A stretch of DNA of 41,398 bases from Actinomycetota bacterium. GTDB taxonomy: Bacteria; Actinomycetota; Thermoleophilia; Gaiellales; Gaiellaceae. Of the stretch, positions 37,204 to 41,398 are shown one piece after another. A program made the translations under genes and the position numbers. Position 1 is the first letter of the stretch; every line of letters begins with the position of its first letter. The notes under the pieces were generated by a model. That model did not search any database. It was not told the DNA's origin and saw only the letters and a list, made by a program, of their open reading frames with translations. The DNA is taken from positions 1 to 41,398 of the forward strand of contig VAXK01000053.1 in the NCBI GenBank assembly GCA_005885565.1, in the 5' to 3' direction.

Positions 37204-37275
37204 AGGCGCCGCTTGCGGTGCCGACTTCAGGAAGCTCGGGCTGTGCCCGTGCGTCCGTCTGAAATGACCGGTCGA
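37204..37275 (+). repeat. Interspersed structured repeat, copy 4
   Basis: This copy is collinear with copy 1 over its whole length. Stem 1 is GGCGCCGC/GCGGTGCC. The middle hairpin has CGGGC/GCCCG where copy 1 has CAGGC/GCCTG, a compensatory A-T to G-C change. It ends CGTCCGTCTGAAAT and the palindrome GACCGGTC (37266-37273). It fills most of the 130-nt gap before the RodZ-like gene. The outer part of the middle stem has two mismatches here. Confidence 0.8.
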
Positions 37276-37316
37276 GCGGCCTTCCAGGTCCACTACCGGT
37301 ACGAAGCGAGTCCACC

Positions 37317-37322
37317 TAGAAT
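37317..37322 (+). promoter_or_regulatory. -10-like TAGAAT 9 nt before the RodZ-like GTG
   Basis: TAGAAT matches the -10 consensus at five of six positions and lies 9 nt before GTG 37332, with no Shine-Dalgarno between. This fits a leaderless or nearly leaderless transcript starting after the repeat element. No -35 is evident. Confidence 0.4.
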
Positions 37323-37331
37323 CGAGCGGCT

Positions 37332-38048
37332 GTGTTCGAGATCGGCAACAGCCTCCGCGAGGCGCGCCTGCGCCAGCAACTCGACTTCCCGGAGCTCGAG
37401 CAGGCGACGAAGATCCGCTCCCGCTACCTGCGTGCGCTCGAGGAGGAGCAGTTCGACACGCTCCCCGCGGAGACGTACGTCAAGGGGTTCCTGCGCGCCT
37501 ACGCGGAGTACCTGGGCCTCGACGGGCAGCTCTATGTCGACGAGTACAACTCGCGCTACGTCGTGGGCGAGGACGAGCCGGTCGCGCGTCCCCGCCGGTC
37601 GACGGCGGGCCGGACGGAGCGGCACGTCGACTCGCGCGTCGTCGTGCTCACCGTCGGCGGGATCGTCGCCGTCGTCGCGCTCTTCATCCTCGCGTGGAAG
37701 TTCGGCGGCTCGCACAACGGGCACATCGCGAACCTCGACAACTCGAAGCCGCCCGCGACGAAGAAGCATCGCGCCGTGCCGGTCTCGGCGCATCTCGTCC
37801 TGAAGGCCGTCGGCGGCGGGTGCCGCCTCGAGGTGTACCGGAACTCCGCGAGCGGCAAGCTGCTCTGGGCGGGAACGCTCGAGCCGGGCAAGCAGGCGAT
37901 CTCGCTGTGGGGGAAGCGCATGTGGGTGCGCGCCGGCGCTCCGCGCCACCTCACGGTGACCCTGAACGGGCAGCGGCGCGTCTTCCCGACCGGCCGGGCG
38001 GTGATCGTGACTGTTCGCGGCTTCAAGCGCGTCCGCGCCGCCGCTTGA
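37332..38048 (+). CDS. RodZ-like helix-turn-helix membrane protein
   Basis: A 238-residue bitopic protein of the RodZ family, which links the cell-shape/cell-wall machinery to the membrane. The N-terminal HTH_25 domain (about 1-75) reads IGNSLREARLRQQLDFPELE, then IRSRYLRALEEEQFDTLPAE and YVKGFLRAYAEYLGL. A basic stretch precedes one membrane helix at 103-122 (VVVLTVGGIVAVVALFILAW). The outer DUF4115-like domain (about 150-238) is beta-rich. It starts at GTG 37332. The stop overlaps cinA as TTGA. In many actinobacteria a RodZ-like gene precedes cinA and recA, matching this layout. Confidence 0.88.
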   Translation: MFEIGNSLREARLRQQLDFPELEQATKIRSRYLRALEEEQFDTLPAETYVKGFLRAYAEYLGLDGQLYVDEYNSRYVVGEDEPVARPRRSTAGRTERHVDSRVVVLTVGGIVAVVALFILAWKFGGSHNGHIANLDNSKPPATKKHRAVPVSAHLVLKAVGGGCRLEVYRNSASGKLLWAGTLEPGKQAISLWGKRMWVRAGAPRHLTVTLNGQRRVFPTGRAVIVTVRGFKRVRAAA

Positions 38049-39322
38049 CGCGCGCAGGCAGGCCGCGAGCGGCGTTCGTCGTCACGGGCAGCGAGCTCGT
38101 CCGCGGTGAGCGCACGGACCGGAACGGCCCGTTCCTCGCGCGAGAGGCGCTTCGCCTCGGGCTCGAGCCGGCGCGCATCGTCGTCGTCGGCGACCGTCCG
38201 GAGGAGCTCGAGGAGGCGCTCCGCGACGGGCTCCGTGCCGATCTCTGCGTCGTCTCCGGCGGCCTAGGCCCGACGCACGACGACCGGACGATCGAGCTCC
38301 TCGCGCGCGCGACCGGCCGCGAGCTCGTGCTCGACGAGGCGCTCGAGCGCGAGATCGGCGAGGTCTCGCGCGCCATCGCGGAGCGGCTGCACCGGCCGTA
38401 CGCCGACTTCCAGCCGGGGGTGCGGAAGCAGGCCACGCTTCCGGCCGGGGCGACGTCGCTCGGTCTCGCGGGGACGGCGCCGGGGGTCGTGCTGGAGGTG
38501 GACGGCGTGGTGGTGGCGCTGCCGGGCCCGCCGAGGGAGCTCCAGCGGCTGTGGGCGCGGGCGCTCGAGGCGGAGCCGCTGCGGCGACTCCTCGAGCGGG
38601 CACGGCCGCCGGGGCGCCGCGTGCTCCGCTTCTACGGCGCGAGCGAATCGGCGGTCGCACTCGCGTTCGACGAGGCCGGCGGCGAGGGGGAGGGGGTGGA
38701 CGCGACGGTCTGCGCGCGCGACTTCGAGGTGCACGTCGACCTCGTCGTCGACGAGGGCGGCGAGGGGCGGGCGCAGGCGCTGGCGGCAGCGCTTCGGGGG
38801 CGGTTGGCCCCGCACCTCTTCGCCGAGGACGAGCGCCCCGTCGAGGAGCTCGTGCTGGCACTCTGCCGCGCGCGGGGCCTCTCGCTTGCGACGGCGGAGT
38901 CGTGCACCGGCGGGCTCGTCGCCGCGCGGCTCACCTCGGTTCCCGGCTCGAGCGACGTCTTCCGCGGCGCGATCGTCTCCTACGCAGACGAGGTCAAGGA
39001 GCGCGAGCTCGGCGTGCCGGCGGAGATCCTCGCCCGGCACGGGGCCGTGTCGGCGGAGACGGCGCAGGCGATGACGCGCGGCGCGCGCGAGCGGCTGGGG
39101 GTCGACGTCGCGGTGTCCGTGACCGGCGTCGCAGGGCCGGCCGGCGGCACGCCCGACAAGCCGGTCGGGCTCGTCTACCTGCACGCCGCAGGCCCCGACG
39201 GCGAGCTCGCGGCCGACTTCAACCTGCCGGCCGACCGCGAGACGATCCGCCGCCGGGCGACGGTCTCCGCCCTCCACCTCGTACGGCGTCTTCTGGCACA
39301 GGACCGGCACGAACGCGTGTGA
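38045..39322 (+). CDS. cinA: CinA-family competence/NMN deamidase-like protein
   Basis: A 425-residue two-domain protein. The N-terminal MoaB/COG1058 domain (about 1-170) has TGSELVRGERTDRNGPFLAR and GGLGPTHDDRTIELLARA; in relatives it is an ADP-ribose pyrophosphatase. The C-terminal CinA/PncC domain (about 265-420) has ATAESCTGGLVAARLTSVPG, FRGAIVSYADEVKERELGV and SVTGVAGPAGGTPDKPVG; in relatives it deamidates NMN. TTG 38045 overlaps the RodZ-like stop (TTGA). The neighbourhood with recA is the conserved competence/recombination arrangement. Whether both activities are kept cannot be decided here. Confidence 0.92.
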   Translation: MTRAGRPRAAFVVTGSELVRGERTDRNGPFLAREALRLGLEPARIVVVGDRPEELEEALRDGLRADLCVVSGGLGPTHDDRTIELLARATGRELVLDEALEREIGEVSRAIAERLHRPYADFQPGVRKQATLPAGATSLGLAGTAPGVVLEVDGVVVALPGPPRELQRLWARALEAEPLRRLLERARPPGRRVLRFYGASESAVALAFDEAGGEGEGVDATVCARDFEVHVDLVVDEGGEGRAQALAAALRGRLAPHLFAEDERPVEELVLALCRARGLSLATAESCTGGLVAARLTSVPGSSDVFRGAIVSYADEVKERELGVPAEILARHGAVSAETAQAMTRGARERLGVDVAVSVTGVAGPAGGTPDKPVGLVYLHAAGPDGELAADFNLPADRETIRRRATVSALHLVRRLLAQDRHERV

Positions 39323-39882
39323 ATTCGACCGGTAGCGTTGGGAGCGATGCGTCGATCAGGCTCTTCTGCGCCCTGCGGCTTCCCGACGACGTTCTCGACG
39401 GCCTCGTCGCCTGGGGCGTCCGCGCGCTTCCGGAGCGGGGAGGCGTTCGCCGGGTCGTCCGAGCCAACCTCCACGTCACGCTTGCTTTCCTGGGCCGCCG
39501 TCCTGCCCGCGACGTCCCCGCCGTCGCCGGTGAGCTTCGGGAGGCCGCCGCGGCCGCCCGGCCCGCTCGGTTCGCCGTCGCCCGCTACCGCGAGACGCGG
39601 AGTGTCGGCATGCTCGTCCTCGACGACGAGGACGGCCGCTCGACCGCGCTCGCCGACGACCTCCACAGGCGGCTCGAGCGGCTGGGCGTGTACGAGCGCG
39701 AACGCCGTCCGTGGCTCCCGCACCTCACCGTCGTCCGGTTCCGCGAGCGCCCGCGGCTCGCCCCGCCTCTGCCCGCGCTCGGCGCGTTCGGTCCGTCCGA
39801 CGCTGCTCTCTATCATTCGGTGCTGCGGTCCACGGGGGCGCAGTACGAAGTTCTCGAAACCTTTGCCCTAGGAGGTACCTGA
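39319..39882 (+). CDS. thpR: RNA 2',3'-cyclic phosphodiesterase
   Basis: A 187-residue member of the 2H phosphoesterase superfamily (ThpR/LigT), which opens 2',3'-cyclic phosphates on RNA ends. The two HxTx motifs are HVTLAFLG (His52) and HLTVVRFR (His135). IRLFCALRLPDDVLDGL is the usual first strand and helix. GTG 39319 overlaps the cinA stop (GTGA). The product keeps about ten extra residues before the first strand. Its position between cinA and recA is conserved in many actinobacteria; the link to recombination is unknown. Confidence 0.9.
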   Translation: MNSTGSVGSDASIRLFCALRLPDDVLDGLVAWGVRALPERGGVRRVVRANLHVTLAFLGRRPARDVPAVAGELREAAAAARPARFAVARYRETRSVGMLVLDDEDGRSTALADDLHRRLERLGVYERERRPWLPHLTVVRFRERPRLAPPLPALGAFGPSDAALYHSVLRSTGAQYEVLETFALGGT

Positions 39883-39883
39883 G

Positions 39884-40963
39884 GTGGATCGCGAGCAAGC
39901 TCTCGACGTCGCCCTCGGCCAGATCGAGCGGCAGTTCGGCAAGGGGTCGGTGATGCGGATGAGCGACCAAGCCGCCGTCGCTGTCGGCGCCGTCTCGACC
40001 GGCTCGCTGGCGCTCGACCTCGCGCTCGGGATCGGCGGCCTGCCGCGAGGCCGCATCGTGGAGGTCTTCGGTCCGGAGGCGTCGGGGAAGACGACGCTCG
40101 TCTACCACGCGATCGCCGAGGCGCAGCGGCGGGGCGGGATCTGTGCCTTCGTCGACGCCGAGCACTCGATGGATCCGCAGTACGCGCGCCGCATCGGCGT
40201 CGACATCGACCAGCTGCTCGTCTCCCAGCCGGACACGGGCGAGCAGGCGCTCGAGATCGTCGAGCTCCTGATCCGAAGCGGCGCGCTCGACATCGTCGCG
40301 ATCGACTCGGTCGCGGCGCTCGTCCCGAAGGCCGAGATCGAGGGCGAGATGGGCGACAGCCACGTCGGCCTCCAGGCGCGCCTGATGAGCCAGGCCCTGC
40401 GCAAGCTCGCCGGCACGCTGAACCGGACCGAGACGATCTGCATCTTCACGAACCAGCTCCGGGAAAAGATCGGCGTCATGTTCGGGAACCCGGAGACGAC
40501 GCCCGGCGGTCGCGCCCTGAAGTTCTACTCGTCCGTCCGCCTCGACATCCGCCGGATCGAGACGTTGAAGGAGGGCGTGGAGGCGATCGGCAACCGCGTG
40601 CGCGTGAAGGTGGTGAAGAACAAGGTCGCGCCGCCGTTCAAGCAGGCCGAGTTCGACATCATCTACGGCTCGGGGATCTCCTGGGAGGGCACCGTCCTCG
40701 ACGCGGCGCTCGAGCGGAAGATCGTCCAGAAGTCGGGCTCGTACTTCAGCTTCGAGGACGAGCGGCTCGGCCAGGGCCGGCAGAACGCGACCGCGTTCCT
40801 GCGCGAGCACCCCGACGTGACGAACCAGATCCTCACGCGCGTCCAGGCGACGGTCGGGCCCGAGCAGGTCGCCTCTGCCCGGCTCCTGCCCGCCGCGTCC
40901 GCCGCGGCCACCGTGGGCCGGCCCGCGGCGAAGGAGGAGCGCGAGGAGGTCGCGACGAGTTAG
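39884..40963 (+). CDS. recA: Recombinase RecA
   Basis: RecA forms filaments on single-stranded DNA, catalyses strand exchange and triggers the SOS response. The 359-residue protein has IERQFGKGSVMRM, Walker A GPEASGKTT at 63-71 (Ala replaces the usual first Ser), MAW-type EVFGPEASG, Walker B DIVAIDSVAALVPKAE, DNA-binding loop L1 EGEMGDSHVGLQARLMSQAL and L2 TNQLREKIGVMFGNPETTPG. The C-terminal tail is rich in Ala and Glu. GTG 39884 is preceded by a perfect AGGAGGT (39867-39873) at a 10-nt distance. No SOS box is obvious upstream; the upstream genes are overlapping, so the promoter may lie far upstream. Confidence 0.97.
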   Translation: MDREQALDVALGQIERQFGKGSVMRMSDQAAVAVGAVSTGSLALDLALGIGGLPRGRIVEVFGPEASGKTTLVYHAIAEAQRRGGICAFVDAEHSMDPQYARRIGVDIDQLLVSQPDTGEQALEIVELLIRSGALDIVAIDSVAALVPKAEIEGEMGDSHVGLQARLMSQALRKLAGTLNRTETICIFTNQLREKIGVMFGNPETTPGGRALKFYSSVRLDIRRIETLKEGVEAIGNRVRVKVVKNKVAPPFKQAEFDIIYGSGISWEGTVLDAALERKIVQKSGSYFSFEDERLGQGRQNATAFLREHPDVTNQILTRVQATVGPEQVASARLLPAASAAATVGRPAAKEEREEVATS

Positions 40964-40972
40964 GAGCTCGAT

Positions 40973-41398
40973 TTGCCACGCATAACGGCGCTCAGGGGCG
41001 AGCGAGAAGACCGCGTCGCGGTCGAGCTGGACGGTGCGGCCTGGCGGGTGCTCCCGCTCGAGGTGGTCGCACGGGCCGCACTCCGAGTCGATGCCGAGTT
41101 GGATCGCGCCCGCGCCCGGACGGTCCGTCGCGAGCTGCGGCGACACGAGGCGCTCGCAGCTTCCGCGGGTGCGCTCCGCCACCGCGATCTGTCGACCGAG
41201 CGGCTGGAGCAGCGACTTGAGCGGCGCGCTGTTCCACCGGCCGAGCGGGCGCGGGCGGTCGAGACGCTCACGCGGGCGGGCCTCCTCGACGACGGTCGCT
41301 TCGCGCGCGGCCGCGCTCGCGCCCTCGCGGCGCGCGGCTACGGCGACGCGGCGATCCGCTTCGACCTCGAGCGGCAGGGCGTCGACGCCGAGCTCGCG
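40973..41398 (+). CDS. recX: Regulatory protein RecX (3' partial)
   Basis: RecX modulates RecA filament growth. TTG 40973 lies 9 nt after the recA stop, with GGAG just upstream, and the frame runs open to the window edge (142 codons visible). After a divergent N-terminal stretch of about 60 residues the helical repeats of RecX appear: ALRHRDLSTERLEQRLERRA, then AVETLTRAGLLDDGRFARGR and ALAARGYGDAAIRFDLERQG. The remaining C-terminal repeat lies beyond the window. Position directly after recA is the usual arrangement. Confidence 0.88.
   Translation, partial: MPRITALRGEREDRVAVELDGAAWRVLPLEVVARAALRVDAELDRARARTVRRELRRHEALAASAGALRHRDLSTERLEQRLERRAVPPAERARAVETLTRAGLLDDGRFARGRARALAARGYGDAAIRFDLERQGVDAELA

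Noticed and set aside
1..41398. Phage, insertion sequence, CRISPR array or integrative element
   Set aside because: No transposase, integrase, phage gene, regularly spaced repeats or att-like flanking repeats were seen. The repeated elements are short and dispersed.

Overview
The window is a continuous stretch of GC-rich (about 70%) bacterial chromosome with very dense, mostly plus-strand coding. The gene order rimP-nusA-ylxR-infB-ylxP-rbfA-nrnA-truB-ribF-rpsO-pnp-(M16 protease)-dapB-dapA-rnj-ftsK-...-rodZ-cinA-thpR-recA-recX is the conserved actinobacterial core order. The proteins, GTG/TTG-rich starts, compact IF-2 and the M16/DapB/DapA/RNase J series suggest a deep-branching actinobacterium, most likely class Thermoleophilia (Gaiellales/Solirubrobacterales-like). 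The lineage is my inference. I see no rRNA, tRNA, CRISPR array, phage or insertion sequence.

Layout. 1-4296: MoxR ATPase, DUF58 protein and a TgpA-type transglutaminase, the last with an apparent frame break near 2340. 4297-5882: sugar nucleotidyltransferase, TPR protein and D-aminoacyl-tRNA deacylase. 5883-6126: a structured leader ending in an intrinsic terminator directly before rimP. 6127-13566: translation, RNA-modification and flavin operon. 13603-15142: small zinc-ribbon protein and a convergent gamma-glutamyltransferase. 15237-18099: rpsO-pnp with a folded leader between them. 18138-20939: an inserted block, made of a divergent two-gene operon for small secreted proteins (one with eight cysteines) and a GAF-GAF-GGDEF protein. 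20949-26578: M16 protease, dapB, dapA and RNase J, with an inserted TIGR03118-type exported protein. 26575-28842: unknown protein, ribokinase-like kinase and nucleoside hydrolase. 28839-29419: small minus-strand membrane protein. 29500-31662: ftsK. 31759-36885: a four-gene BMP-type nucleoside ABC importer. 36860-41398: small membrane protein, RodZ-like protein, cinA, thpR, recA and the start of recX.

How the genes work together. The importer, nucleoside hydrolase and ribokinase-like kinase form a plausible uptake, cleavage and phosphorylation route for nucleosides, split in two by ftsK. PNPase and RNase J provide RNA turnover. RimP, NusA, YlxR, IF-2, RbfA and TruB cover transcription, translation and ribosome maturation.

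The most interesting non-coding signals are: (1) an interspersed element of about 72 bp, found in intergenic gaps at 5349, 10177, 11958 and 37204, whose hairpins are kept by compensatory changes; (2) a terminator/antiterminator pair upstream of rimP; (3) a pnp leader whose hairpin arm can alternatively cover the pnp ribosome-binding site; (4) TANNNT boxes 6-7 nt before the start codons of five genes without obvious Shine-Dalgarno sequences, suggesting leaderless mRNAs; (5) two genes that appear to start with CTG behind purine-rich Shine-Dalgarno sequences.
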